Shown: positions 21,360-32,730 of the stretch, one piece after another
How positions within the stretch are numbered: the stretch's first letter is position 1
Layout: each line of letters starts with the position of its first letter
Assembly: GCA_028274465.1 (NCBI GenBank)
Contig: CM051455.1
Coordinates: 95,612,365-95,676,364 of the forward strand
DNA from: Plantago ovata
Lineage: Eukaryota; Streptophyta; Magnoliopsida; Lamiales; Plantaginaceae
DNA: 64,000 nt
Direction: 5' to 3'
Notes under the pieces: model-generated
What the model saw: the letters and a program-made list of their open reading frames with translations, nothing else
What the model was told of the DNA's origin: nothing
Database searches by the model: none
Position numbers and translations under genes: made by a program

Positions 21360-21860
21360 AGGGATTGGCATGAAAGAGTTGGAGAAGCCTTATGGGCTTA
21401 CAGGACAACTCATAGAACTCCTACACAAGCAACGCCCTACTCATTGGTGTATGGCGTAGAGGCAGTCCTTCCGCTCGAGCAACAGATCCCATCCTTAAGA
21501 GTAGCAATCCAAGAAGGTCTCTCTGAAGAAGAAAACATCTGTTTACGCCTTGAAGAGTTAGAAGGATTGGATGAAAAGAGACTCGAAGCTCAACAAAGAC
21601 TTGAATGCTACCAAGCTCGTCTGTCTAGAGCCTTTAACAAGAAGGTGCGCACACGATCCTTTCAAATTGGAGACTTGGTGCTCGCTGTCAGAAGACCCAT
21701 CATCATAACCCACAAAACTGGGAATAAGTTTCTGTCAAAGTGGGATGGTCCGTATCTAATCATAGAAGCTTACAACAGTGGAGCATACAAGTTAGTTGCT
21801 GAAGACGGTTTAAGAGTTGGCCCAATCAACGGGAAATTCTTAAAACAATACTACCCATAA
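21360..21860 (+). pseudogene. Ogre-like integrase C-terminus
   Basis: Same frame as the preceding segment, after the TGA at 21357-21359. It starts RDWHERVGEALWAYRTTHRT and ends with the GPY-type DNA-binding module (KWDGPYLIIEAY, about 21738-21773) and a natural TAA at 21858-21860. No chromodomain follows, as expected for Tat. Confidence 0.88.
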
Positions 21861-21879
21861 TAATAAAAAAAAACAAAAA

Positions 21880-22125
21880 AGGTGCCCTCAAAAGAAACAG
21901 GGGCACCCAAATAAAAATAAAAAAAAAGGGACGGTGCCCTCAAAAGAAACAGGGGCATCAATATCTCCTTACCCGCATGAGTATAAACTGTGTACGGTAA
22001 CCACCAAATGGTAACATATGTGGTTAAACTGTTAACTTCCCCACCAAATGGTAACATATGTGGTTAAACTGTTAACTTCCCCACCAAAGGTGTTTTATGT
22101 GGTTAAACTTCAACCCCCACTTTGT
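21880..22125 (+). repeat. Short tandem repeats after pol
   Basis: Two copies of GGTGCCCTCAAAAGAAACAG (starting about 21881 and 21934). From about 22000 there are nearly three copies of a 43-base unit containing GGTAACATATGTGGTTAAAC. Non-coding. Confidence 0.75.
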
Positions 22126-22478
22126 CTAAGGTGGTTAATTAATAGATACTCCTGGTCCGCACGAGTTAAAACTGTGTACGACACCCCCCCTCTTTTCAAA
22201 AAGAAATATCTTGAACTACGTGATGACTTGATCCTTTTGTAAGGTACGTAGGTAGCTTAGAAATTCTAAGTTCAGTCGCAACATTTAAAAAGAGGTTTGT
22301 TAGTGTGAATTGCAAGCGAATGTATAAAGTATTGCTACGAAGTTGCATGGAAAATCAAGACGAATACACATATGATGCAAACAAGAAACATAAAGCAATA
22401 TTTTTATTTGTGAAAAGAAAAACAATCTTTGCATGAGTAATAAAAGATGACAAAATAACAGAAACAAAAGAGAAATTG
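22126..22478. other. Ogre-like spacer between pol and antisense gene
   Basis: Non-coding. Holds the block CTACGTGATGACTTGATCC (about 22215) seen in related form near 12720. Confidence 0.4.
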
Positions 22479-23144
22479 TCAAGCAAAAGTCTTCGCAATC
22501 TGCAAGTCTTCAAGTGCATTGGTCAACTGAGCCTTGAGTGATTCCAGATTTGCTATGTCTTCCTTAGTCGATACTGGGACATCCTTAAGCATGGTCACCT
22601 TTTGCTCAAGTTCGGACACTTCATTCTGCAGCGAAACCACGACATCAGTTTGAGCCTTTGCCGAAGAAGTCAAGTCTTTAATCTTCTGCTTTAGCGCCTT
22701 GAGCTCTGCGTGCATAGATGTAAGGCGATCGGCTTCAAGTTTCTCCTTCGCCTGCGTATTTTGTAAAAGACCCATGGCTTCGTTAAGTTGTTGAGTGTGA
22801 GACTCATCAGGTTGCTTGTCCGCTAACTGAGATCTAGCTGCATCATACAAAGCAACTTGATCAAAGAATGATGTCAACAAGTTCTTCATTGGAGATAGGT
22901 CAACTTCGAAAGCTTTAAGTGAGCCCACAATCTTCCAAATCTCATCTTGAATGGAAGAAATGTCATCCAGTTTAGTACTTGCAAGTTTATCCTGAAGACG
23001 TTGCCAGGTAAAATCCACAATGTCTTTGTATGTGGTAGAAATAAAATGGCCCGCATGGAAAACTGAGGCACAAGGAGATGCAGCTTTGACAACAGGCAGA
23101 CAAGTCGCATTCTTTGGTAGATCAACAATATTTGTGAAACCCTA
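22479..23144 (-). pseudogene. Antisense gene of Ogre-like element: C-terminal coiled-coil exon
   Basis: On the - strand a frame without a proper ATG opens after a splice-acceptor-like pyrimidine tract (TTTTTTTTTTCTAG, ending at 23145) and runs to TGA at 22479. It reads GFTNIVDLPKNATCLPVV at its start. About 130 of its residues form long heptad stretches (KLEADRLTSMHAELKALKQK, VVSLQNEVSELEQKVTMLKD), a coiled coil. It lies downstream on the same strand of the PMD-like exon at 25730-27892, separated by a nested LTR, and is taken as the last exon of that gene. Phase across the presumed intron does not fit perfectly, so an indel or another exon is possible. Confidence 0.6.
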
Positions 23145-23500
23145 GAAAAAAAAAATATGACAAGAATATATGGTAAAATTCTAATTACTCCTAGCTAATT
23201 AATTAAATATAAATAATAACTAATATTTGATTACAAGATGAGAAATTATGCATCCGAGATGGTTTAGTTCTATTGTTTTTCATCGCGCAGAATCGTTGTC
23301 ATGCAAATGAATGTAATGTACGACTCATATAACAATATTCAACAAAAAGAACTAATCCCAATTTAAATAAATAATAAAATAGTAATAAAATGAAAGAAAA
23401 GACACATTAATTAGTAAGCTAGTAACCCATTGATTAGTAAACTAAGCTAATGGGGTCATGTAACACATGACAAGGTTGACAAAAGTCAACATAGTATACA

Positions 23501-23510
23501 TATAAATAGG
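23501..23510 (+). promoter_or_regulatory. TATA box of solo LTR
   Basis: TATAAATAGG about 270 bases inside the proposed LTR start. Confidence 0.5.
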
Positions 23511-24798
23511 ACCAAATCTCTTTTTTCCACATTCCATTCTTCTCCAACACACTACCAAAATTTGAAGACACCACTTTCTTTAACTTCACTAAACAAAAAC
23601 CCACTTTCATCTCCAATTTCACACCTTCCATTTTGTTGATCTTGCATGCAAGGTAAGTTCCTAAATCTCCATTCCTAAAGCTCTCTAATGATATAAGAAA
23701 AGCAATCATCCATACAAGAATGAATGTCTTCATAAAAAAAAATAATAATAATAATAAATAGATTAACATATCTTTCTTCCCAAATATTGCAAGGAAATCA
23801 ACTCAAGGAAGAATCAAGCAATGAAATTCATGAAGAAGGGAGCAAAACACTAAAAGATTTACCAAGAAAAGCCTCCAAGCAAAGTAATGGTGGGTAAAAT
23901 TCTCTACTCATCTCTTAAATCTCTCTATAATCAAACTATTGTTGTATACATGTATTGATCTTGGTTTCTTGAACCTTTTTTTTCCTCAAAATTAGTTTTT
24001 GAAAATGGTACAAACTGAAATAAATGAGTTTCAATCTTGTTGAAATTACATTGCATGTTTGAATTGAGGTTTGGATGATGAGAATTGGAAGTTTAGATAA
24101 ATTCGTAGTGTAAACTGCTACAATTTTATAAAATTCACTGTAAATGGAAAACAGAGTATAGTTTAATGAGTATTTAACTGTAGGTAGCCAACACTCTGTT
24201 GTATCTCTCAGTTTTGGAATTTTCGAAATCGGATGAATATTGAATTAAATAAAATTCGGACAACATTGTAATTCTGTAAAATGACGGAAACAGAGGGCTC
24301 TGTTTATAACTCGCTTTTATGTATCTTTAAGCATCCAAATGAGTTTGAAATTTTGTGTGTTGGTAGTGTTTAGCGTTTTCCAACTGTGAAAATTGGAATT
24401 ATAGTTTTAGCAATTTTCTTGAATAATTTATGAATTTATTAGTAATATTGCTCTTTGCAGAAGTGTTGAAATGATAAAAATCATTGTGACTAGCTCACTT
24501 ACCATAAAGAGACCTATGAGTAGTCTTTAGAAAGATAAAAGATAGTAGTATATGAAAATAGTATTTATAATGAATTTCCAGATTCATTATATATGTGAAA
24601 TGGCTGAATAGTTCTAACGTAATTTTCAGTCCAAAATGAAGAAATGTATTTGTTGGTCTTAAAGAGAAGAGTTGTTGTTTATAAAAGAGCTATGGACATA
24701 AACAAGGTCAATTCATCTCAAACTTGACTTATAATAAAGTATGACACATTTAAAAACTATGAAATGTTCGAAAATTGTTGAAATACGAATCTATGAAA

Positions 24799-25112
24799 GA
24801 GGGCGGCAACCTCGTTAAAAAGAGATCCCCACTACAACGAGGGCGGCAACCTCGATAAAAGAGATCCCCACTACAACGAGGGCGGCAACCTCGCTAAAAA
24901 GAGATCCCCACTACACCGAGGGCGGCAACCTCGCTAAAAAAAAGAGATCCCCACTACACCGAGGGCGGCAACCTCGCTAAAAAGAGATCCCCACTACACC
25001 GAGGGCGGTAACCTCGTTAAAAAGAGATCCCTATTAAATTGAGGGCGGCAACCTCGTTAAAAAGAGATCCCCACTAAATTGAGGGCGGCAACCTCGTTAA
25101 AAAGAGATCCCA
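24799..25112 (+). repeat. Eight-copy tandem repeat, 37-43 bp unit
   Basis: Each unit opens GAGGGCGGCAACCTCG and continues TTAAAAAGAGATCCCC with an ACTACA or ACTAAATT joint. Units differ by small indels in the A-run. Confidence 0.92.
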
Positions 25113-25729
25113 ATGTGTGTACCAATCCTTTTTTAAAGGAGATTAAATCTATCATTAATAGCAAGATTTCACGACAATCTTTGAAAGAGATTTAACTACT
25201 CGTGATAACCTTGGTTTCACAAGTGATTTCAATAAGTACGAACACTACATCCTAATATGTATTCTATTTCAGGATGAGTAAAATAAATAATTTACTCAGA
25301 TTTAGTGAAGTGGCTTAAAGCCTCACATGAATTTAATAAATATTCCAGTGAAGTTGAAGAATTTAACATTTAAATAATCATAAGAAAGATCATTTTTTTT
25401 CACAATCGAACCCCTCCCCTTTCACCCACTGAGCTCGTTTGGCTCACTTCCATAAATTTTAAACTTTTACAGGCGGATCTGTTTTGATGGGAATCAAGAC
25501 GACTTACCAGAAAACGCTCAAGGACCGCATGAGTTCACGAAGAGTGAAGACTTCTACTCGTAAGCGGAGAAAAATTTATAGTTGACAAGAATTTTGGTTC
25601 ATAGTCACTTGAATTTGTCATGTAATGTGAACTAGAGTGGTAAGACTTATCTGGCAATGAAATGTAATACGAAACGTATCATGAATATTGTGTGATTTTT
25701 AACACCACTAATATCTAGGGTATTACAAT

Positions 25730-27892
25730 ATTACTTATTTCTTCCGTATCCCCAGAGCAGTCGTCACCGGAATCAACCTCAACAATCTGCTTCCCTTGAT
25801 CATTGCCTTTATCGCTAGCGACTGGGGTCTTCACGGGAATAGAAGCCTTTGCATCTTGCATGTTGAGACCTTTCTTCGCCCTTTTCCAGTGACGGTCTCC
25901 AACATTGTTACTGCTCTCACTACCACTAGAGGCTTGTCTTTTACCGCTCCCTGAACGAAACAGTTTTTCTACATTAAAAAGAAAAAAAAAAAGGAAGAAA
26001 AAAGAAAATAGTCAATGGGGTACCTCTGTGAGTGGTTATCTCATCCACTTCTAACGAAATGTGGTCCTCATCATGTTCGTCCACACGATCTTTACAGGGA
26101 GACCGGTTATTTCGCTCCCTAGAAGGATGTCTAGGTCTCGAAGAAGCCAAAGCATTGACTCTACCATCAACACTTCGATAGAACACTTCTCCCCACCAAG
26201 TAGAGAATTGCCTTGAACAAAATGTTCTAGGGCGCTCGATCTTGTTCGGGAACCACGCCCTCTCCTTGGAGTTATGCAAGGCGGTCGTCCTCCAATAGCA
26301 CAAACCCTCAGCAAGATTGGCGTAACGGACATCCCTAGCAAGAGATCCTGGGTATTGTTGATAAAAGCTAAATTGTCTGCCAAATCGATGAGGATTATAC
26401 GGCTCAATAATAAAACCCTCGCCATCACGCAAAGCTAGGTGGCCAGAGCGAATGCTAGAAAAGTAACTTCGTTCCTCAGACGATGTTGTGTTATTATCCA
26501 CATATAGGAAATCGCAACGTCGAGGACCACTAGTAATAATCCAACGAACGGTGTCTCCTTTAAAGATTCTTGTACGGGCTGCTAGTGGTGAGAAACGCCG
26601 AGCTCCATTTTCACCAGAAAAGTTCGCCATATTAGTATTGTCTGAAACTTTGGCCAAATTAAAATGAGTCCAGAAGCGCGTAGCAAGCCAACTATAGACA
26701 AAATGCATGTGGGCATAGAAATTTGCACGGGGAGGTCGTTGGGACGTCGAAATCGAATTAAGCCCACGATAAATTGAGGCCAGCACAGGAGTGGCAAGAC
26801 TTATTTTTCTGCCCGAAGCCAAATAGCTGGCCATTTTGAAAACACCAGGACGAATATATCCAATATCTTTAATGGGAAAAACAAAGACACAAAGCCAGCA
26901 AGCAAGATGGGCCGCTACGAATACTTCATCTCGCAAGGACGCCGCGACGCCAAGCGTCCCAAAAATGCTTAAGTCCTCCTGTGACCAAGCCTTGGATCTT
27001 TCGAGATCACCAGTTGGGTTATGAGTCCGCTTCGAACGCGTTTGGTTAGTGACAGGAGTATCACATGGGGCATCTGGACGCATGGGAGGCCTAGAGTAAA
27101 TTGTTTTCCCTTTCCACCAAAACGCAATCCAAGCATTGACAGAAACTAACGGTTCTTTAGAGTCGTGTCCATTATTATTATTCTCACGAGAATTGAGCAA
27201 GTGGAAAGCATGGAAAAGACGCATGCATGACGATTGCGTAACATCGGTGTTTGCAAGCTCTTCTGCGGCAGGAACAACTTCATCATAATTTACTCCTCTA
27301 ATAGGAAGCCCGCAATTCTGCCGCAAGTCCCACAGGCTGATCGATAACTCCCCAGGAGAAGTGAGGAGAGTATTAGTTCGGGAACACCAAGCTTCGCAAA
27401 AGCCTTCATGATCTCCACATCTCGGTCATATGTAAACAATGACGCATAAACGGAGCCATAAATCTCTGCACCCTCAAGAGTAAATTTACAACGAGAGAGT
27501 ACATCCTCTGTCCACTCCCAATAACCCTTGTAGAATCGAAATTCTCCGGGAAAGTCAAGCTTCATGTCTTCCCATGCTACTTCACCGTCAATGATTTTTA
27601 AGCCTAAGGTTGAGAAGTAGTCAGCACCCACCAGCGGTACAGGGTTACTAGTCGTTGGAACGTCATGATGTGCACCTTTCAAAACCCACTTTGCCATCTT
27701 GTCATTCTTGGACGTACCCGCTCTCGTGGTCCATTCTTCTACATGGAGCTTGTGAATAAACTTCGGGAATTGCACATAAGGTTCAAATTGCGGGGTTCCG
27801 ACAGGTAAAATAGTGTCTTTGACATGTTTCTTGCGATCGGTGATGCGCAAGTATTTCCCGCGGGATGATGAGGAGTGTTCAAAAAACACCAT
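25730..27892 (-). pseudogene. Antisense plant-mobile-domain-like gene of the Ogre-like element
   Basis: Opposite to pol. The ATG at 27890-27892 begins a frame with SVYASLFTYDRDVEIMKAF. A one-base frameshift at about 27397-27402 moves the reading to the frame that holds SPGELSISLWDL and GLPIRGVNYDEVVP and runs to 25974. These motifs match the plant mobile domain family (PMD, Pfam PF10536), found in host MAIN/MAIL proteins and in antisense ORFs of some Tat-lineage elements. A GT-AG intron of 55 bases (25969-26023) keeps phase and leads to a basic exon (SGSGKRQASSGSESSNN) that stays open to the nested LTR near 25730. The role in the element is unknown. The frameshift makes this copy non-functional. 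Confidence 0.75.
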
Positions 27893-27938
27893 TGCGCAGA
27901 AGCAAAGTCTTCAATAAAGGGCAAAAACTTGGGTAGCG

Positions 27939-28138
27939 AGTCTTCAAGGTTGATGGACAACGTGGAAGTTGCCCGAGTCTTCAAGGTTGATGGGCAACGT
28001 GGAAGTTGCCCGAAGTCTTCAAAGTTGATGGATAACGTGGAAGTTCCCCGTGTCTTCAAAGTTGATGGACAACGTGGAAGTTGCCCGAGTCTTCAAAGTT
28101 GATGGACAATGTGGAAATTGCCCAAATCTTCAAATTGA
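27939..28138 (-). repeat. Five-copy minisatellite upstream of the antisense gene
   Basis: Five units of about 37-39 bases. The + strand unit is GTCTTCAAAGTTGATGGACA followed by ACGTGGAAGTTGCCCGA. It begins about 45 bases upstream of the antisense ATG. Confidence 0.9.
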
Positions 28139-28454
28139 TCCACGAACCAGCTTGAATCTACAAAAGTTAACGCGCAACTCCTTACGTTTAAATTCTGCAA
28201 AAGAATGAAGATAAACAAGAGACAAAGCAAAATAGAAGAAAAATATAAACATAAGTACTTGTTTGCAAAATATGGGCACAAGATGTAGTACAAGAGGGGC
28301 AAATACGACAAGGTAGAAACAAAAGAAAGAAAAGAAAAAATCAAACCCAGATTGCAAACCTCTCTTGCAACTACGATTAACACGGCGTGACAAGAGAACG
28401 GCCGGTTGAATCGACGATGAATCCCTTCAGTACTACGGGCTGCTCAGGCCTCGA
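28139..28454. other. Ogre-like 3' region, nothing recognised
   Basis: A-rich on the + strand, pyrimidine-rich on the - strand, no clear motif. It may hold the promoter of the antisense gene. Confidence 0.35.
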
Positions 28455-28807
28455 TGATGAATGTGTATTTTACACTTTCATTTAGGTCTTTTTCACCTAA
28501 TTTAGCTATCCTCTATGTTAATTTAGCTATATTTTAGTGCATTTTATTAGAATAGTGTCACGTTTCCCTTTAGTTTTTATTTTACAGGTTTTGGTTGAAA
28601 AACGAGGATTTCCGGGCAATTATATTGAAGTTGACAAGGAATTGGTGTTCCAGAAGCCTATTTGGAGTATCTGAAGGTTTCCGGATAGGATTTGGAGTCT
28701 AGGGGTCGAATCTGGAGGTTAGAAGGCCACTAGAAGTCAGAAACCGAGTCCGAAAAGGGGAAGAAATCCAAAAACGCGTCGAAAACGCGGAATATCCCGA
28801 AAAAACC

Positions 28808-28887
28808 TCCCGGGCGAATCGCCCGGGACGTGGGGTGAATTGCCCCACACCAGGCGACTCGCCCGGTGTGTGGGGCCCTCCCGGGCA
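28808..28887 (+). repeat. Array of GC-rich palindromes in Athila-type LTR
   Basis: Successive inverted repeats: TCCCGGGCGAATCGCCCGGG, GTGGGGTGAATTGCCCCAC, ACCAGGCGACTCGCCCGGT and a partial one. They lie just upstream of the TATA box. Confidence 0.85.
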
Positions 28888-28898
28888 AATTCGAACAC

Positions 28899-28906
28899 TA
28901 TATATA
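28899..28906 (+). promoter_or_regulatory. TATA box of Athila-type LTR
   Basis: TATATATA in the context CACTATATATACTTGC. The same position is TATATATAGG in the copies near 2865 and 39034. Confidence 0.6.
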
Positions 28907-29777
28907 CTTGCTCAGTTTTTCTCCGAATTTCATACTTTTCCAGACCTTCTCTCTCACCTTTCTCTGTAGTTTTAGGTAGGAACTTCCCAGAGCCTGTTCT
29001 GGGGGTTCATAGCTTAAAAAGACACTTTTTCATAGCAGTTTGGAGCTTGTAAGATCGCGATTCTTCCGAGACTGACAACCTTCGGTAACATTGTATCTTA
29101 CAGTTTTTCTACTTATTTTTATATATCTTTCAACATGTTTTCTTCTATGATTCCTGTTGATTGCATGACAACTATGAGTAGCTAAACTTATCGTTGGTGA
29201 TAGTATGTGAATTCTTAGCGAAGGGTTGATAATTATGCTAATGACTATATCGCGCATTATACTCCGTGTTATTGCTTTATTTCTTTGATCTAGCGGAATC
29301 TATATCTTCGTATGTTGATTAATTATTGCACACAATTGGACCATAGTGTTGACCTATCAGAATCTATATCTTCGTAGTGTTGAATAATTACGGAACACAA
29401 TTGGACAATAGTGTTCGACCTATCAGAATCTATATCTTCGTAGTGTTTGATAATTGCAACAGGACAATTAATAGATCAAAGATCTCCATGCAAAACCGAG
29501 GAATTTACGCATGATTATTAACCCGTTATGCTTTGAAGGACCATACTATCATCAATCTCCATTATCTGTTAGAAAAACCTTTGCTATACCGTCTGTCGTT
29601 TTTATATTCTTTAGTTAAATTAGATAAAACTAGTTATAGTCCTTAGAGAACGACACTCAAGGTCATTCTACTGCTACACTACGGTTTTCGTTGTAGTTGT
29701 GAATTGCCATTGGCTAAATAACAAATAAATTAGATTCGTTCGCGTTGGAGCACGACATCCGCGCGTTCATCACTCGA

Positions 29778-30467
29778 GTTGATGAAGATCTTGGTCGGGC
29801 GATTAAAACTAAGTTGCGGGCGAGGTGGTTCCTTCGGCTTCGAGATCGCTTGTGATGATTGGAATTCGAGTGAATAAATTAGTGAAGTTGATGCCCCTTA
29901 TATAGTGTTCAGAATCGCTGCCTAAGATCGATTAGAAGTTGAGATCGAATTGAAGTTCTAGCCGAAATCGGAGTTCGAATCCGATCCAATGTTGAGTTTG
30001 GATCAAAATTAAGGTTCTAATCCAATTAAAACCGTGTTGGAGTTCTAGTAGAAGTTGGAATCGCATAAACTTATGCGAAAAGTTACGAGTTCGATACGGA
30101 AAGGATTCAGAGAGTTGTACTCTGTTTTTTTAAAAACATTTGCAGGATTTTGCTTGGAGAAGACGACTGTGGATTTTGTTTATATGCATTTGGTCCACAT
30201 AAACCGGTCAATGTTTGCTGCAAAGTCAAAGGAAATGTGGATTTGGGCCGTGATGATCGGATGAAGAATGGCCCAATGCATGATTTGGTGGACTAATCCG
30301 GCTTAATTAATTAGGTCCATTGATTAAAGTTCACATAGTTAACCCAAGGCTAAATTAAAATTACTTGGGTAACTTGTGTTAAGTTAAAAATCGCACCCGG
30401 TCCAATTTAAGAGTCGTAACTCGTTCATTTCAAGACACGTCTTTACGACGTTATTTATGAACAAGTT
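29778..30467 (+). other. Ogre-like 3' untranslated region
   Basis: Non-coding, rich in GAAGTT/GAGTTC words near 29930-30060. A 69-codon frame at 30055-30264 has no recognisable motif. Confidence 0.5.
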
Positions 30468-30481
30468 ACGAGGGGGCAATT
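30468..30481 (+). promoter_or_regulatory. Polypurine tract of Ogre-like element
   Basis: GAGGGGGCAATT lies directly before the 3' LTR and matches the tract of the small nested element. Confidence 0.65.
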
Positions 30482-31335
30482 TGTAGACACACAAAATGTG
30501 TCTAATAAATAATTAAATCATCAAAATAAATGATTTTAAAATGCTTCATTTGTGGCCTATCAAATTGTGCCACGTGGAAATTATGAAGATTTTAAATCCA
30601 TTTAATATTATTTCTCATGAAATAATTGTATGGAAAAGATGAGCTATTCGTGGCCAATCAAATGATGCCATGTCATAAAGTTGATGCAGTTATTAATTAA
30701 TTGCTAGAAATAAATATAGATAAGATCAAATCTGTATCGACCAATCAGAATTGATCCTTCTCTTTTTCCTCACCTATATAAGGAGCTCATTCTCCACCAA
30801 AAATCACAATTCAGAATTCAGAAGCCAGAGCTCAAACAGAAGTGAAGAATTCCACAGCAAGCCAAGAAGATCAAAGGCATCTTTCAAGCAAGAACAACTC
30901 CAGTTCTTCAAGAAGTCGAAGCCAGCTCCAAGAACAAGTAGCGAAGACACTTGCAGCAGCAACGGAAGATCGAACTCCAACGCAAAAGCTCGTGGAGGCA
31001 CTCGCTCGAAGATCGAAGCAGCGTACGTTCCAAATTCAAGATCAAGTCTCTACGGCCCTTGAAGACGTGCTCGTTCGCGAAGATCAAACTCAAGACCCGA
31101 CGTTCAATTCAAGATCAAGCGCGAAGCCCTTGAATTAACGTTTCCAAGCGAATTCAAGTCAAGACCGGTCAAGTTCAAGATAAAGCTGCGAAGGCCCCTG
31201 AACTGACGCTCTCAAGACAATAGTTCGCGTAGATTTTCTAAGTCGTTGACTAGAATCAGAGATTTTCTCTAGAGATTGTAACCCCAAATTTACTCAAGAT
31301 CAATATATTTTATTTGTGCAATTTTATTTGTTACA
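30482..31335 (+). repeat. Ogre-like 3' LTR (854 bp)
   Basis: Copy of 13266-14115 with about 21 substitutions and two small indels by eye. TATA box at 30775-30781. Followed by the target duplication GACAT. Confidence 0.92.
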
Positions 31336-31340
31336 GACAT

Positions 31341-32730
31341 CATCATCATCTTCCCGTAACTCATCTCACTGGAATTCGATCACCGGCTTCTCCGCCTCGG
31401 TTCAGTTCATCCCACCGACCTCCCTCCATATCTTACATCATGAACACCGGAGCTCGGCTCCGTTCGCCACGAAATGGAATCCTGACCTGATCGCGAGGTC
31501 GATGTATATATATATATATATATTTGGGAATTTTAATTCTTGACGGATTTGATCCGAATTGAATGGTGATTTGAATAGAGAAATGATGTTTGATAAAGGA
31601 TTCGTTGATGGATTCGTGTTTGGAACACTAATCGACGAAGGATTATGAATTCGGATCGAAAACTCCATTGTTGGATTCATGTGCAAGCATTTCGGATTCA
31701 CAGGGACCGAGTTGAAAATTTACAAGAAGTTGAGGGCCTGATTTGTAAGGAAACAGAAGATCAGGGACCCTGTTTTAATTAGACAGATTTTTCTATCTTA
31801 TTGGGGCGGAGGCCCCTGTACTGTTGACATTTATGATTTCAGTACCCAAACTTATAAAACTTCAATTCAGTCCACCAAAATTAGATTTTATAATTCTTGA
31901 AATTGCACAAGGTCCTATATTACTTGGTACGATCGATTTAGCCCTGACAAGTTTTAGAAACTTCATATAAGCTCTCTGGAAATTTAAAATGGACCCTTAG
32001 AGTTTTAGAAACTCAATATTTGATTTATAAATAGTTTATAAATTACATTTGTGTCATAATATTAATCTTGGAGATTTATATTAATGCTTAGATACATGTT
32101 TGACATTGTTTATAAACTAAGTTTAAATATTAATATATATTTTTCAGAAGATTATATTAATGTAGAAGCTTGTTTTAAATGTTTATAAATTTCTGGAAAA
32201 TTCATGAATTAGATTTATGACTTATAAATTATTATAAATTGGATTTATAATTCATTTTCATTTCTTGAAAATTAATAAGTGTTTTGTTTTTGAAGTAAAA
32301 CATTTATAATTACTTTAGAAGTATAAAGATAAGACAAATTATATTTTATTGCAAACTTTAACTCATAGTTACTTGCTCACATATGTTTGAATGTCTATAT
32401 GATTTACTTTAAATCAATATAGCACTTTATGTCCGCTTTGTATGGGTAGACGGCACCCACTAGTTTCCGGACCGCATATATCATATGATGGGTAGGCGGT
32501 ACCCATTACTTGCTTGTCCGTATATTGTATGCATGAGTAGGCGGAACTCATTATTTGTTTGCCCGTGAATTGTATGTGTGGGTAGGCGGCGCCCTATGTT
32601 TGATAGATATCTAAAATCTTGTTTAAGCGATTAAATACACCAACATAAATGTTCCCCAACTAAAATTTAAGTCTCGATTTGACCGTACGACGTCACCCAT
32701 CATAATAGAATGATGAATGGAACCATCTTG
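31341..32730 (+). other. Non-coding remnant of the older retroelement around the Ogre
   Basis: Continues 12641-13265. No gag or pol motif is seen. A (TA)n run lies at about 31505-31521. Four imperfect copies of a unit of about 60 bases with GGGTAGGCGG and CCCATT lie at 32440-32605. It could be a large non-autonomous LTR element. Confidence 0.5.

Larger units (their letters stand above)
23228..25727 (+). repeat. Probable solo LTR (2.5 kb) inside the antisense gene
   Basis: Flanked by ATATT at 23223-23227 and 25728-25732. It starts TG and ends GGGTATTACA. A TATAAATAGG box at 23501-23510 and a long leader-like interior fit an LTR promoter. A tandem array fills 24799-25112. No coding capacity, and no second copy of this LTR in the window, so it is a solo LTR or a non-autonomous remnant. 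Only TG/CA, not a longer inverted repeat, matches at the ends, and the flank is AT-rich, so the left limit is less sure. The class is not certain. Confidence 0.6.
28455..29772 (+). repeat. Athila-type solo LTR (1318 bp)
   Basis: Begins TGATGAATGTG, ends CGCGTTCATCA, with terminal inverted repeat TGATGAA/TTCATCA. The target duplication CTCGA is at 28450-28454 and 29773-29777. Related LTRs are at 2805-3317, 37070-37344 and 38180-39443. An array of GC-rich palindromes (28808-28887) precedes the TATA box at 28899-28906. A block with three related units containing AGAATCTATATCTTCGTA lies at 29286-29440. No internal region is left, so it arose by LTR-LTR recombination. Confidence 0.9.
13266..31335 (+). 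mobile_element. Ogre-like (Ty3/gypsy, Tat lineage) retrotransposon with nested insertions
   Basis: LTRs at 13266-14115 and 30482-31335 begin TGTAGACAC and end TTGTTACA. The target duplication GACAT is present at 13261-13265 and 31336-31340. Order inside: primer site, gag, protease, RT, RNase H, a second (archaeal-type) RNase H, integrase, an antisense gene, polypurine tract. The extra RNase H and the additional ORF mark the Tat lineage. By eye the LTRs differ at about 21 bases in 850 plus two indels, near 2.5 percent. Three other elements have inserted since: 15186-16565, 23228-25727 and 28455-29772. All coding parts are broken. Confidence 0.9.

Noticed and set aside
24799..25112. CRISPR-like regular repeats
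   Set aside because: The units are contiguous tandem copies of nearly the same 37-43 bases with no unique spacers, inside an LTR-like region of a plant genome.
31505..31521. (TA)n run as a regulatory signal
   Set aside because: A simple microsatellite with no associated promoter or gene.
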